DNA from: Citrobacter amalonaticus
GTDB taxonomy: Bacteria > Pseudomonadota > Gammaproteobacteria > Enterobacterales > Enterobacteriaceae
Assembly (NCBI RefSeq): GCF_018252635.1
Contig: NZ_JAGTXM010000001.1
Location: 372,122-436,121, forward strand
Length of the DNA: 64,000 nucleotides
Direction: 5' to 3'
Below, piece by piece: positions 10,201-20,186 of this stretch (positions are counted from its first letter, which is position 1; every line of letters begins with the position of its first letter). A program made the position numbers and the translations under genes. The notes under the pieces are model-generated. The model ran no database searches. It was given only the letters and a program-made list of their open reading frames with translations, and was not told the origin of the DNA.

Positions 10201-10778
10201 GCGAGGCCCCTATTTTCCTCGATATTGACGATGAGGTGGTGAGCGTTAAATCGCTGTACGGTGATTACGACACGCCGCAGGATTTCCTCGAAGCGTTCGA
10301 TGCGCTGGTGCAGCACGCTCCTAACGCCCAGCCTGCGCTGCAGGCGGTGATCAATCGTCCGCGCGACCTCACCCGTAAAGGGCTGGTGGAATTGCAGGAG
10401 TGGTTTGACCGCCAGCATTTTGAAGAGTCCTCCCTGCGCAGCGCATGGAAAGCAACGCGCAATCAGGATATCGCCGCCCGGCTGATCGGCCACATCCGTC
10501 GTGCGGCGGTGGGCGATGCGCTCAAACCGTTCGACGAGCGTGTCGATCACGCGCTGGCACGTATCAAGGGCGAGAACGACTGGAGCGATGAACAGCTAAG
10601 CTGGCTCGACCGTTTAGCGCAGGCGCTAAAAGAGAAAGTGGTGCTCGACGACGACGTTTTCAAAACCGGCAATTTCTACCGCCGCGGCGGTAAGCCAATG
10701 TTACAGCGCACCTTTGACGACAACCTCGACAGCGTGCTGGATAAGTTCAGCGATTACATCTGGGATGAGCTCGCCTGA
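7266..10778 (+). CDS. hsdR: Type I restriction enzyme R subunit (EcoKI family)
   Basis: At 1170 residues this equals E. coli K-12 HsdR in length and follows it closely along the sequence (type IA). The N-terminal HEPN/DUF4145-like part is followed by a coiled stretch rich in Gln and Glu (about residues 150-230), the PD-ExK nuclease (VVEAK near residue 307), and a DEAD-type translocase with Walker A ATGTGKT near 470 and DEAH near 573. It translocates DNA and cuts unmodified foreign DNA when bound to HsdM and HsdS. The 236 bp before it hold no gene and presumably its promoter. Confidence 0.96.
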   Translation: MMTKSNFEFLKGVNDFTYAIACAAENNYPDDPNTALVKMRMFGEATAKHLGLLLDIPLCENQHDLLRELGKISFVDDNILSVFHKLRRIGNQAVHEYHNDLDDAQMCLRLGFRLAVWYYRLVTKDYDFPVPVFVLPEHGEDRYHAEVLTLKQQLEQQTQEKVQSQAELEAQQQRLIALNGYIAVLEGKQQETEAQTKARVAALEAQLAAKNAELAKQTEQERKAYHKEITDQAIKRTLNLSEEESRFLIDAQLRKAGWQADSKTLRFSKGERPEPGVNKAIAEWPTGKDETGKQGFADYVLFVGLKPIAVVEAKRKNIDVPGKLNESYRYSKYFDNAFLRDTLLEHYSPDEVHEAVPAYEISWQDTSGTQRFKIPFCYSTNGREYRAAMKTKSGIWYRDVRHTTNMSKALPEWHRPEELLDMLGSDPQKQNQWFADNPGMSELGLRYYQEDAVRAVEKAIVNGQQEILLAMATGTGKTRTAIALMFRLIQSQRFKRVLFLVDRRSLGEQALGSFEDTRINGDTFNSIFDIKGLTDKFPEDSTKIHVATVQSLVKRTLQSDEPMPVGRYDCIVVDEAHRGYILDKEQTEGELQFRSQLDYVSAYRRILDHFDAVKIALTATPALHTVDIFGEPVYRYTYRTAVIDGYLIDQDPPIQIVTRNAQDGVYLSEGEQVERLNPQGELINDTLADDQDFEVADFNRGLVIPAFNRAVCGELTKYLDPTGQQKTLVFCVTNAHADMVVDELRTAFKKKYPQLEHDAIIKITGDADKDAKKVQSMIVRFNKERLPNIVVTVDLLTTGVDIPSICNIVFLRKVKSRILYEQMKGRATRLCPSVGKTSFKIFDCVDIYSSLESVDTMRPVVVRPQVELQTLVNEITDSETYKTIEADGRSFAEHSHEQLVAKLQRIIGLATYNRDRSETVDKQVRRLDELCLDAAGVNFGGLASRLREKGPHWSAEIFNKLPGFIARLERLKTDINALREAPIFLDIDDEVVSVKSLYGDYDTPQDFLEAFDALVQHAPNAQPALQAVINRPRDLTRKGLVELQEWFDRQHFEESSLRSAWKATRNQDIAARLIGHIRRAAVGDALKPFDERVDHALARIKGENDWSDEQLSWLDRLAQALKEKVVLDDDVFKTGNFYRRGGKPMLQRTFDDNLDSVLDKFSDYIWDELA

Positions 10779-10809
10779 CGCGTTATCATCCCCGGCAATT
10801 TCTTCTTCT

Positions 10810-10835
10810 GCGGCCCCGATAAGGGCCGCTGTTTT
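10810..10835 (+). terminator. Hairpin with T-tract between hsdR and hsdM
   Basis: GCGGCCC (10810-10816), loop CGATAA and GGGCCGC (10823-10829) form a perfect 7-bp GC-rich stem followed by TGTTTT. It has the form of an intrinsic terminator or attenuator and lies 15 bp before hsdM, implying that hsdM-hsdS has its own promoter or receives only part of the hsdR transcripts. Confidence 0.65.
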
Positions 10836-10849
10836 ACATGGGATCTTCA

Positions 10850-12439
10850 ATGAACAATAACGATCTGGTCGCCAAACTGTGGAAATTGTGCGACAACCTG
10901 CGCGACGGCGGCGTCTCCTATCAAAACTACGTCAATGAACTCGCCTCACTGCTGTTTTTGAAAATGTGTAAAGAGACCGGCCAGGAAGCGGACTACCTGC
11001 CGGAAGGCTACCGCTGGGATGACCTGAAATCCCGCATTGGCCAGGATCAGATGCAGTTCTACCGTAACCTGCTGGTTCAGCTTGGCGCGGATGACCAAAA
11101 GCTGGTGCAGGCGGTGTTTCATAATGTCAGCACCACCATTGAACACCCCAAACAGCTGACTGAACTGGTCAGCTATATGGACGCGCTGGACTGGTACAAC
11201 GGTAGCCACGGCAAGTCCCGCGACGACTTCGGCGATATGTACGAAGGGCTGTTGCAGAAGAACGCCAACGAAACCAAATCCGGCGCGGGCCAGTACTTCA
11301 CCCCGCGTCCGCTGATTAAAACCATTATCCACCTGCTGAAGCCGCAGCCGCGCGAAGTGGTGCAGGATCCGGCCGCCGGGACCGCGGGCTTCCTGATTGA
11401 AGCCGACCGTTACGTGAAGTCACAGACTAACGATCTGGATGACCTTGATGGCGACACCCAGGATTTCCAGATCCACCGCGCGTTTATCGGGCTTGAACTG
11501 GTACCCGGCACCCGTCGTCTGGCGCTGATGAACTGTCTGCTGCACGATATTGAAGGCAACCTCGACCACGGCGGCGCTATCCGTCTGGGCAACACGCTGG
11601 GCAGCGACGGTGAAAACCTGCCGAAGGCGCATATTGTCGCCACCAACCCGCCGTTTGGCAGCGCCGCAGGCACCAACATTACCCGCACCTTCGTGCACCC
11701 GACCAGCAATAAACAGCTGTGCTTTATGCAGCATATTATCGAAACCCTGCACCCTGGCGGTCGCGCGGCGGTGGTAGTGCCGGATAACGTCCTGTTTGAA
11801 GGTGGCAAGGGTACCGATATTCGTCGCGACCTGATGGACAAATGCCATCTGCACACCATCCTGCGTCTGCCGACCGGCATCTTTTACGCCCAGGGCGTCA
11901 AAACCAACGTGCTGTTCTTTACCAAAGGCACGGTCGCCAATCCGAATAAGGATAAAAACTGCACCGACGACGTGTGGGTGTATGACCTGCGGACCAATAT
12001 GCCGAGCTTCGGCAAGCGCACGCCGTTCACCGAGCAGCACCTGCAGCCGTTTGAAACCGTCTACGGCGAAGATCCGCACGGCTTAAGCCCGCGTGAAGAA
12101 GGCGAGTGGAGCTTTAACGCCGAAGAGAGCGAAGTCGCCGACAGCGAAGAGAACAAAAACACCGACCAGCACCAGGCCACCAGCCGCTGGCGTAAGTTCA
12201 GCCGCGAATGGATCCGCAGCGCAAAATCTGATTCGCTGGATATCTCCTGGCTGAAAGATAAGGACAGCATCGACGCCGACAGTCTTCCGGAGCCGGACGT
12301 GCTGGCGGCAGAAGCGATGGGCGAGCTGGTGCAGGCGCTGGGCGAGCTGGATGCGCTGATGCGCGAGCTGGGCGCGGGGGATGAAGCGGATGCACAGCGT
12401 CAGTTGCTGAATGAAGCGTTTGGTGAGGTGAAGGCATGA
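10850..12439 (+). CDS. hsdM: Type I methyltransferase M subunit (EcoKI family)
   Basis: A 529-residue N6-adenine methyltransferase, matching EcoKI HsdM in length and nearly all of its sequence. The SAM-binding motif DPAAGTAGFL lies near residue 173 and the catalytic NPPF near 265. The start at 10850 (MNNNDLVAKLWKL) is the family start; an ATG four codons earlier (10838) is also open. It protects host DNA and forms the M2S1 core that HsdR joins. Its stop overlaps the hsdS start by 4 bp, so the two are translationally coupled. Confidence 0.96.
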   Translation: MNNNDLVAKLWKLCDNLRDGGVSYQNYVNELASLLFLKMCKETGQEADYLPEGYRWDDLKSRIGQDQMQFYRNLLVQLGADDQKLVQAVFHNVSTTIEHPKQLTELVSYMDALDWYNGSHGKSRDDFGDMYEGLLQKNANETKSGAGQYFTPRPLIKTIIHLLKPQPREVVQDPAAGTAGFLIEADRYVKSQTNDLDDLDGDTQDFQIHRAFIGLELVPGTRRLALMNCLLHDIEGNLDHGGAIRLGNTLGSDGENLPKAHIVATNPPFGSAAGTNITRTFVHPTSNKQLCFMQHIIETLHPGGRAAVVVPDNVLFEGGKGTDIRRDLMDKCHLHTILRLPTGIFYAQGVKTNVLFFTKGTVANPNKDKNCTDDVWVYDLRTNMPSFGKRTPFTEQHLQPFETVYGEDPHGLSPREEGEWSFNAEESEVADSEENKNTDQHQATSRWRKFSREWIRSAKSDSLDISWLKDKDSIDADSLPEPDVLAAEAMGELVQALGELDALMRELGAGDEADAQRQLLNEAFGEVKA

Positions 12440-13782
12440 GTGGAGGGAAATTGCCGGAAGGGTGGGTAAAAAGCGAACTGGATAATATACTCCTTACTAT
12501 TATTGGCGGAGGTACCCCAAGCAAAGCAATCCCTGAGTATTATCAAGGGGATATTCCATGGATGAGTGTCAAGGATATGAATAAACATACCCTTACAGAT
12601 ACTATCGACCATATTACCAATGATGCAGTAGAAAATAGCAGTACAAATATAATTCCTGCTGGGACACCGATTATTGCGACTCGTATGAGCTTGGGTAAAA
12701 TTGTTACAGCGTCTTTTGATTCAGCAATTAACCAAGACTTAAAGGCGTTATTCCTGTCTAACGGAGTTGATCGTAATTTCTTTATTCACTGGTACCGTTC
12801 GCAGGCGCAGCTAATCGAAAGTTTAGGGACCGGTACAACGGTAAAAGGAATACGTCTGGAAGTTTTGAAGGCTCTTTCAATTAATCTCCCGCCATTTTTC
12901 GAACAAAAAATCATCGCCGAAAAACTTGATACGCTGCTGGCACAGGTAGAGAGCACCAAAGCACGTCTTGAGCAAATCCCACAAATCCTGAAACGTTTTC
13001 GTCAGGCGGTGCTGAGTGCAGCAGTCAGTGGCGCATTAACGAATGCATGGAGAAAAAACAAAGAGTATCAATATGATTCCTTAGAACTTGGTACGTTAGC
13101 TAAATTCATAGATTATAGAGGGAAAACACCCACTAAAACGGATAGTGGTATCCCCTTGATAACTGCTAAAAATATTAGGCAGGGATATATTTCTAAGGAA
13201 CCAAGAGAATATATTGCCGAAGCAGACTATGAGAAATGGATGACAAGAGGAATCCCCAGTGTTGGTGATGTTTTAATAACAACTGAAGCACCTATGGGAT
13301 ATATTGCAAATATTAATATTGAAGGAAAATTTGCTCTTGCTCAAAGAGCAATTTGTTTGCAATTTAAGGATCCCATTAACTCATTTTTTGCATCTATATA
13401 TATGCAATCTAGTATTTTTCAGCAGCAATTGAATGAAAATGCTACAGGCTCTACCGTAAAAGGTATAAAAGCTTCTTTACTAAAGAAAATTAAAATAACT
13501 TTCCCGCCCCTTTCGGAACAACACGAAATTGTCCGTCGCGTCGAACAGCTCTTTGCTTACGCCGATACCATTGAAAAGCAGGTCAACAATGCCTTAGCCC
13601 GCGTCAACAATCTCACCCAGTCGATCTTGGCGAAGGCCTTCCGCGGCGAGCTTACCGCCCAGTGGCGTGCTGAAAACCCGGATCTCATCAGCGGTGAAAA
13701 CAGCGCCGCCGCGCTGCTGGAAAAAATTAAGGCCGAACGCGCTGCCAGCGGCGGTAAAAAAGCCGCGCATAAAAAAGCGTAA
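12436..13782 (+). CDS. hsdS: Type I specificity subunit
   Basis: A 448-residue DNA-recognition subunit. Two variable target-recognition domains (about residues 10-155 and 215-355) are separated by a conserved helical spacer (FEQKIIAEKLDTLLAQVEST region) and followed by the conserved EcoKI-type C-terminus (LSEQHEIVRRVEQLFAYAD onward). The conserved parts match the EcoKI family, so it should pair with the adjacent HsdM and HsdR. The target domains are AT-richer than the rest, as expected for exchanged modules, and I cannot say what sequence is recognised. Confidence 0.94.
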   Translation: MSGGKLPEGWVKSELDNILLTIIGGGTPSKAIPEYYQGDIPWMSVKDMNKHTLTDTIDHITNDAVENSSTNIIPAGTPIIATRMSLGKIVTASFDSAINQDLKALFLSNGVDRNFFIHWYRSQAQLIESLGTGTTVKGIRLEVLKALSINLPPFFEQKIIAEKLDTLLAQVESTKARLEQIPQILKRFRQAVLSAAVSGALTNAWRKNKEYQYDSLELGTLAKFIDYRGKTPTKTDSGIPLITAKNIRQGYISKEPREYIAEADYEKWMTRGIPSVGDVLITTEAPMGYIANINIEGKFALAQRAICLQFKDPINSFFASIYMQSSIFQQQLNENATGSTVKGIKASLLKKIKITFPPLSEQHEIVRRVEQLFAYADTIEKQVNNALARVNNLTQSILAKAFRGELTAQWRAENPDLISGENSAAALLEKIKAERAASGGKKAAHKKA

Positions 13783-13818
13783 TGGTGGTTATTGGCCATT
13801 GCTGACTAGAGTCGTTTT

Positions 13819-13847
13819 AGCGCTCCCAACTCTTTATTGGGAGCGCT
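13819..13847. terminator. Hairpin between convergent hsdS and druE
   Basis: AGCGCTCCCAA (13819-13829), a 7-nt loop, and TTGGGAGCGCT (13837-13847) form a perfect 11-bp stem between two convergent genes. There is no clear T-tract on either strand, so termination may be weak or factor-assisted. Confidence 0.6.
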
Positions 13848-13853
13848 AATCCA

Positions 13854-16800
13854 TTAAGACGCCATCACCTCTACCAGCACATCCGTTGCCCAGCTCTCCT
13901 CGCTATTAAGGACTTTGCCTTCCTGGCAGGCTTGCGCCATTTTTCCGAGCTGATAAGTCACGTCATCGGCAAAGTCAAAATTACGCCATACATACGGGAA
14001 TTCGATACGCCAGTATCCCATTCCCTGATCGAAGCGAATCTTCAACGTCTGACCATTCTCAAAGGCCACCGTCAGCTTACGATGATGCGGAATATCACGT
14101 GGCGAATCGAACACCGTCAGTTCTACCGCTCTGCCCATTGCCGCTGTAAACCACTGGTCGGCGAAATCCTGAAAATCCGCTTCGCTCATCCAGTCATGAG
14201 AGGGGCGATTTCCTGAACGTTCTTTAGATTTAAACAACGTATCCAACGCCAGTTCAGCATCATCGGTCAGCTTTGTTTTTAGCGGTTTCAGGATCGCCCC
14301 CAGCAGCGCCAGCGCAACCGGGTTTTGCAGATAGCGATCGGTATAGTGAACGTGGGTAATTTGCTGGTTTTTCATCAGCGACTGTGCCTCTTCATGGCTG
14401 TTAAACAGCGCGTCCCAGAAGCGTTGTCCGAACTGCGAAAGTGGACCATTTAACTGTTTATGAATCTCTATGTCTTTTACACGCTCAACAGCGTTCGCTG
14501 CTTTCCCCGGCAGTACAAACTCGTTCAGTTTTACCGTTTTATAGCCGAGGCTGCGAACGACCAGTTCGTCATTCAGGTGCCAGCCTGGCCCTGGGGTAGT
14601 TGCCTGCTGGCTGCGTGAAGCCAGCGTCATTACGCGATCGGCAAAGGCGATTTGCGCCACAATCGGCAATTCCAGAGTCTGTTCGCTATGACACAAGCGC
14701 ACGCCCAAAGCAGTAAACTGCGAAAGTTCGTGCAACAGCTCCGGATCATCGACGCCAGCAGGAATGACAAGGTCGACCGCAACATTGTCTTTAATCCGGT
14801 AGTTCTGAATAGCCGCCCGGAATTGACGGGCATAAAGATCCCACTCATTGAGTGGCCCGTTCACCCACAGTGTGAGTTTTTCAGCTCCCTCGTTAATCGC
14901 CCGACGAAGGGTATCGCCAATGGCTCCCGGGCAGTAGCGGGCATCCGGTAGTGAGAATGTCTCTTCATCAGGCAAACCGATGTAGTACGAGAAGTCATCA
15001 CCAAGCCATGCCTGTGCCGCTTTACGATCCAGCAAATCGTGATCGTGGCGTGTCTGGGAGTCGAGGAGGCATTCACTGCATGCTGTATCGCAGTGGTGGC
15101 AACCCAACTGCTTCACCATTCCCCGCAGAATGGCCTCAATGTGCATCGGCGCACTGGATGCAAAACCCGCACCACCGCTAATCACATCGTAAAGTTGAAC
15201 GGCTAATACCGATTGTCCATCTGCCAGTCTGACCGGACGCACGGCGTAGCCCAGTTCTGCCGCGGAGATACCCAAAACCCCGGCCAGCGCCTGACGTAGG
15301 GCAACCGCCAGAGTCATGGCAACAATCCGGCCTTCTTCCGTGCTATCCGGCAGATATTCACCGTTTTGCGGCTTGCGTAGAACCATTTCAAAGACATCCG
15401 TTCGCGCCAATGCCCCCAGCGTGACGTTCTTCATGAGCGCCGTCGAACCGGGGCAAATTAGACGTTGATTCTGGCTGTCGCGATCCGCTTTTCCCGGACG
15501 CGGCGGGTAGTGGGCTTCCATACTTTTCGGCGCATCGTTTGCGTTCAACATCGACTCTGCGCGACCGCAGCTCAGGCAAAGTGCGTAACCATGCCCACCT
15601 TCTCCAAGGCTTTGCTGGAAAACATGCCCATCAGCGCCAGATGCCATATACCCCATTATCGGGTTAGGTAGCGATACGGGTTCTGCTTTAACAAATACCC
15701 AGGCAGGGACAACCGGGATAAATTTCATGGTTTCAATATTGTTCGTCACCGGCGCGTGCGCATCAGTTACAAACCCGGCTGGCTGCAGCACCTGGCGACG
15801 ATTATCCATGATGATTTTTTCACCACAGGCGCTGTTGGTGCAAAATAGCGTCCCGGAACTGCTCAACCCCTCTTCATAGCCTATGGTCCCGCATTTGTGA
15901 CAGCGCCAGGCGCAATCCAGACGCTGGGCTTCATTGGTATCGGCATTAATATTGTGCCAGTGCAGTGAGACGCCAGCAGAGCGGAAGACCCGGCCATCCA
16001 GTATGATCTCTGCACCTGGTGCATATTCACGGATGGCAACGCCCAGGTTACGCGAGGGAAGTCCCTTATAACGTGACACATTATCTTCGCGATCTTTTTT
16101 ATCCCGGTTTTTCTGTGATTTTTCACGGATATAGTCTTCCATAGTGAAGTTATCAAACGTCACCACATCTGTCGGGAAGCCGTATCCCGGCAGGAAAGTC
16201 CTGGCCGCCAGGTCACGCAGCAAATACTCGCCACAGTGTCGTTTTTTCTCCAGTTCTATGCGCTTGCGATAAGGTGTTTGTGGCTGCGACTCTCGCTCCT
16301 GGGCTACAAGATCGCGGTAGACGGAAAGCCATCGCTGCTGCATGAACGTAATCGCATGGATTGTTTTATCTCGCAACAGGTCGGGTCTGGCACCATGTAA
16401 TGCTGTGCCTTTCACCAGCCGTTCCAGCGCCGCGTCGATATCAAGAACCGGACGCTCGAGCCAGACTTTAAAGCGTTCACACTTTGATTGCCCGTCGTCT
16501 TCACCGAAAAACCAGAGGCTATCGAGACTGGTTTTTTCTTTATCCGTTTCGCCAATGACGTGACATAAAAAGTCGGACAGTAATAGCGCATTAACGTGGC
16601 GTTGCACCAGCCGGGCGGAATTCATTGCCACCATTGGCGCGGGGATCATGGTCTCAAATGGCCAGAGTGGGTTGGCAAAAACCTGTTGATCGTGCGGGTT
16701 CCCTTTACATAGTGTGTAAGAGATCGCACGCGATTCCTGACTACGCCCGGCTCGCCCGGCACGCTGTAAATAGTTAGCCGGATGGGGCGGTACGTTGTTC

Positions 16801-19800
16801 ATCACTACGGCGGTAATGCCACCGATATCAACCCCCATTTCCATGGTGGTAGAACAGTTAAGAACATTAAGCTGCCCGTTCTTGAACATCTTTTCGTAGC
16901 TTTGCAGGCGTTCTGAAGACTGCTGGGCAGAGTGCTCTGCAGTGCGGTAGTAGAAGCCACCTTCAACGACACGATCGTTGATATCCGTCCAGACGTTTTC
17001 CGAACGTAATTGTGCGATCAGTGGTTCTTTACTAACCCAGTCACGTACCTTCGCCAGACCCGGAGCGTAGTCTTCTTGCGAACGATCCAGCTTCCAGATT
17101 TCCGGCATGGTGACCTTTTGTGCGACAAAAGCGTCATATTGTGTCTTGGTAAGGTGTTCAAACGAAATGTGGGTGGGCAGATAAGGGGTTAAGCCTTTAA
17201 AGGCCGTATCCAGAATCTTATTGGTTACCGGACAAATCCAGGCATCTGTGATTAAAGAAAAAGTCATGTGCTCTTTTGGCAGATAGAAACGGTTACCATC
17301 AGGTTTCAGCACTGCAAGTGGCCCAGTAAGTTGGGTCCACGCTTCTTTCAGCCACGTATTGATAATATCCATCGTCGCCGTATTTACGGTTTTGAATCCT
17401 GCGCCAAGCATTAATAACTTCACTAAACGATGGGATATATTGCCATTACGAATTTGCGGCCAGCGTCTGTTCTGATTATCTTCGGGATCTTTTGTGTCTG
17501 GGTTACGGACGAATTTCGATGAAAAACGGCTACCAATCCAGTTTTTCAACTCATCGTCCAGTTGTGTGAAGTTGCTTTCACGTACGTACAGATCCAGCGT
17601 AACCTTAAGAAAATCCTTCCAGTCATCCAGCGTCAGCCCTTTCTCTTGCCAATGCACCGGCATCTTATGGATCTTCTCCAGCCCCTGATAACCAACCTGA
17701 ACTAATCCCTGCGTTTCCAGGCTGTTAGTTCGTTTGGGCCGGCGCATAAACTCCCGGAATAACAACATTTCAGAAAGCTTCAGCGGCCCGCCATTTTCAT
17801 TGAAAATTTCAGGCTTCAGATAGTGGTTATATTGCAGAATAGGACCGCGAATATCGGCTTTCTCTTTAAGTTCATTAACCATTTCAATCCAGGTCCGCGA
17901 AACCAGAATAGTCGCCGCTTTGCCACCGGTCGCGGCCTGAATAGCCTGTTCAAGCTGTTCGGCTTGCGCTTCAGCCAGTTTTGCTTGTTCCGGCATTCCC
18001 CAGCTTCTATATTCTTTCGCCTCATGGCGGGCCTGTTTTGCCCTCGTCGCTAACTTTTCCAGATCGGCATTGGCATTCGGTGTTGCAGAAGTCTGTGTTC
18101 GTTGATGCCAGCTCAGGATTTCGACCACACTACCGCGTAAGCGGCTGCGCTCAGCTTCTTGCTGCATGCGCACCGCCATTCGGGCCGTTCCTTGCCGGCT
18201 GTCGGTAAAGGTAATAAGTCGACGGCCTCGACCTGGTAACGAATCAGGTCCGACGCCCTCTTTTCCTTCTTCACTAATAAAATCCTGACAATATTCCAGA
18301 ACGGTTGGCACAATATTGGTGACGTAAAATGGCCCACCTAATAAGGCTCGGCGGAACGGTTGTTTTCCGCTCGCGCCTCTGTAGCCACAGCTACTGGCAC
18401 TACATACTTGTTCAATGTCGTTAATAACCAGCGGGATGCTGTCATTGTTAATAACACCAATACGACGTGTCTGACGGTCCAGACGCTGTAGGGTATAACC
18501 CGCCTCGCTGGTCTTCTCTGCGGCGATAATGAGTGGGGGCTGAAAACGACTCTCTTTATCAACTTTTTCTTCTGCGGCATCATTTTCAATATGCACATCA
18601 TCTTGCAAAGAGAACTCATCACCGCCTTTATTTTCCCATTGGACAAGTTTTCCCTTTTTGTCCCGCGCCAGAAGATGTGGCTCATTACATTCATTACAGA
18701 ATGCCAGCTCGTAAACCGGGCTTCCACAATCGCAATTTTGGCGTTTGTTCACATACACATAGCCAAAAGGCCAACCCTTTTCCAGCGGGGTACCGTGCTT
18801 TAATCTGCATTCTTTATCAACACAGGCCCACACCCCCTGGGTATTGCGTTGGAATATGTGCGCCCTGACCTTAAGAAATGCGGGATCCTTAGTATTGGGT
18901 TGTGTGCCAGAGCAGACGTCAATCCAGCGCAACACATCCTGCTGGCTATAATGCTGTTTTGTTAGCGAGTTCAACCGCTGCGTCATATCATCCAACTTCA
19001 TTGGATTCGGTTGAGTAACTAGCATGTCGCGCAAGTAATACGCTTCAGGTGAATGCGTAAGTGCATCAAAGCGCTCTGGGCTTACGCCCTTCATGTCTGT
19101 ATCAGGGATTTGCTCAATTTCTTCTAACGGAATAAAAACGTGTTTGCATGGTTCCAGTTCCGGAATAACCCGGCTTCCGTCCAGTACGTCAATGCGCTCT
19201 TGCGGTATACCGGATAATTCAGAGAGGAATTTTTTTAATTGCTTTTCGGCATCGCTTCCGGCAATGGTTGCAGAGGTTGCTACAAAGCGAACATCATCTG
19301 GAGTCACACCAAAGGCCGTCATCACGCGGCGTAACTGCAGCGCCAGTTCAGCGGCCTGCGAGCCGACATAGGTATGCGCTTCATCCAATACGATCCAGCG
19401 TAATGATTTTTGTGATTTAGATTGCTGGATAATTGGAGCGTCGATCTGGCGGACCATCATATATTCCAGCATTGTGCCGTTGGTCACTAGAATTGGAGCG
19501 GGTTCTTCACGCATTTTTTCGCGCGAGAGTACTTCATTCGGTCTTTTTACCTGTTCGCTTTTCACTGCGGCGTGTAGATTTTCGGTATTTCCGTTGTAGA
19601 GGCAGTATCGGATTCCGGAACCAAAACCACGTGTCCAGGCGTCCAGGCGCTCACGTTGCGAATTAATTAAGGCGTTAAGTGGATAGAGGAAAAGGGCCCT
19701 GACGCCGATAAGTGGGTTGTTGCCATTTTCATGTAATTCCCGGTAGAGGTCTTCCAGCACCGGCACCATAAAACATTCGGTTTTGCCTGAACCCGTACCG

Positions 19801-20174
19801 CTGGTCACTACCACAGAATGTTTTTTTTCCAGCAGAGCCTTCCAACTGGCTAGCTGGTGAGTAAAGGGTTTCCAGTCAGCACCAAAACGATAGCGTCCAT
19901 TGTTCTGATCATCCAGCGAATCAACCACAGCTTTACTTAGCAATGCCTTGCCTTCCGTCAGGCTACGCATCGTTTTGTTTGACGCTTTCCAGCCAAACAT
20001 TTGTTGGAAAACGGGAGAAGCAAGGAATGAGCCTGATTTCCCACAATCGGCGCCCATTTGTTGCGCGAGGTGCTCACGCAACTGCGGGTTTGTGACCCCC
20101 ATGATACTCAGTGTTGCTTCAGTTGAACGAGACAACGATTGTTCAATAAGTGACGAAAAATAGCGTGTAGTCAT
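13854..20174 (-). CDS. druE: Giant DEAD/DEAH helicase with DUF1998, Druantia DruE
   Basis: This 2106-residue superfamily 2 helicase has TGSGKT near residues 127-132, DEAH at 264-267 and a SAT motif soon after. The second helicase domain follows ([10 protein letters not shown], then QRAGRAGR) near 1110-1150. A C-terminal DUF1998/MZB-like region has GGAGFAS near 1668 and a cysteine cluster [12 protein letters not shown] suggesting zinc binding. A second cysteine-rich part near residue 490 ([16 protein letters not shown]) may bind zinc too. Size and architecture fit DruE of Druantia anti-phage systems. The gene 12 bp upstream is not DruA-D, DruM, DruF or DruG, which fits the two-gene type III (DruH plus DruE). 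The mechanism of the family is not established. Confidence 0.8.
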   Translation of the reverse strand: MTTRYFSSLIEQSLSRSTEATLSIMGVTNPQLREHLAQQMGADCGKSGSFLASPVFQQMFGWKASNKTMRSLTEGKALLSKAVVDSLDDQNNGRYRFGADWKPFTHQLASWKALLEKKHSVVVTSGTGSGKTECFMVPVLEDLYRELHENGNNPLIGVRALFLYPLNALINSQRERLDAWTRGFGSGIRYCLYNGNTENLHAAVKSEQVKRPNEVLSREKMREEPAPILVTNGTMLEYMMVRQIDAPIIQQSKSQKSLRWIVLDEAHTYVGSQAAELALQLRRVMTAFGVTPDDVRFVATSATIAGSDAEKQLKKFLSELSGIPQERIDVLDGSRVIPELEPCKHVFIPLEEIEQIPDTDMKGVSPERFDALTHSPEAYYLRDMLVTQPNPMKLDDMTQRLNSLTKQHYSQQDVLRWIDVCSGTQPNTKDPAFLKVRAHIFQRNTQGVWACVDKECRLKHGTPLEKGWPFGYVYVNKRQNCDCGSPVYELAFCNECNEPHLLARDKKGKLVQWENKGGDEFSLQDDVHIENDAAEEKVDKESRFQPPLIIAAEKTSEAGYTLQRLDRQTRRIGVINNDSIPLVINDIEQVCSASSCGYRGASGKQPFRRALLGGPFYVTNIVPTVLEYCQDFISEEGKEGVGPDSLPGRGRRLITFTDSRQGTARMAVRMQQEAERSRLRGSVVEILSWHQRTQTSATPNANADLEKLATRAKQARHEAKEYRSWGMPEQAKLAEAQAEQLEQAIQAATGGKAATILVSRTWIEMVNELKEKADIRGPILQYNHYLKPEIFNENGGPLKLSEMLLFREFMRRPKRTNSLETQGLVQVGYQGLEKIHKMPVHWQEKGLTLDDWKDFLKVTLDLYVRESNFTQLDDELKNWIGSRFSSKFVRNPDTKDPEDNQNRRWPQIRNGNISHRLVKLLMLGAGFKTVNTATMDIINTWLKEAWTQLTGPLAVLKPDGNRFYLPKEHMTFSLITDAWICPVTNKILDTAFKGLTPYLPTHISFEHLTKTQYDAFVAQKVTMPEIWKLDRSQEDYAPGLAKVRDWVSKEPLIAQLRSENVWTDINDRVVEGGFYYRTAEHSAQQSSERLQSYEKMFKNGQLNVLNCSTTMEMGVDIGGITAVVMNNVPPHPANYLQRAGRAGRSQESRAISYTLCKGNPHDQQVFANPLWPFETMIPAPMVAMNSARLVQRHVNALLLSDFLCHVIGETDKEKTSLDSLWFFGEDDGQSKCERFKVWLERPVLDIDAALERLVKGTALHGARPDLLRDKTIHAITFMQQRWLSVYRDLVAQERESQPQTPYRKRIELEKKRHCGEYLLRDLAARTFLPGYGFPTDVVTFDNFTMEDYIREKSQKNRDKKDREDNVSRYKGLPSRNLGVAIREYAPGAEIILDGRVFRSAGVSLHWHNINADTNEAQRLDCAWRCHKCGTIGYEEGLSSSGTLFCTNSACGEKIIMDNRRQVLQPAGFVTDAHAPVTNNIETMKFIPVVPAWVFVKAEPVSLPNPIMGYMASGADGHVFQQSLGEGGHGYALCLSCGRAESMLNANDAPKSMEAHYPPRPGKADRDSQNQRLICPGSTALMKNVTLGALARTDVFEMVLRKPQNGEYLPDSTEEGRIVAMTLAVALRQALAGVLGISAAELGYAVRPVRLADGQSVLAVQLYDVISGGAGFASSAPMHIEAILRGMVKQLGCHHCDTACSECLLDSQTRHDHDLLDRKAAQAWLGDDFSYYIGLPDEETFSLPDARYCPGAIGDTLRRAINEGAEKLTLWVNGPLNEWDLYARQFRAAIQNYRIKDNVAVDLVIPAGVDDPELLHELSQFTALGVRLCHSEQTLELPIVAQIAFADRVMTLASRSQQATTPGPGWHLNDELVVRSLGYKTVKLNEFVLPGKAANAVERVKDIEIHKQLNGPLSQFGQRFWDALFNSHEEAQSLMKNQQITHVHYTDRYLQNPVALALLGAILKPLKTKLTDDAELALDTLFKSKERSGNRPSHDWMSEADFQDFADQWFTAAMGRAVELTVFDSPRDIPHHRKLTVAFENGQTLKIRFDQGMGYWRIEFPYVWRNFDFADDVTYQLGKMAQACQEGKVLNSEESWATDVLVEVMAS

Positions 20175-20186
20175 TCTTATCCCTTT

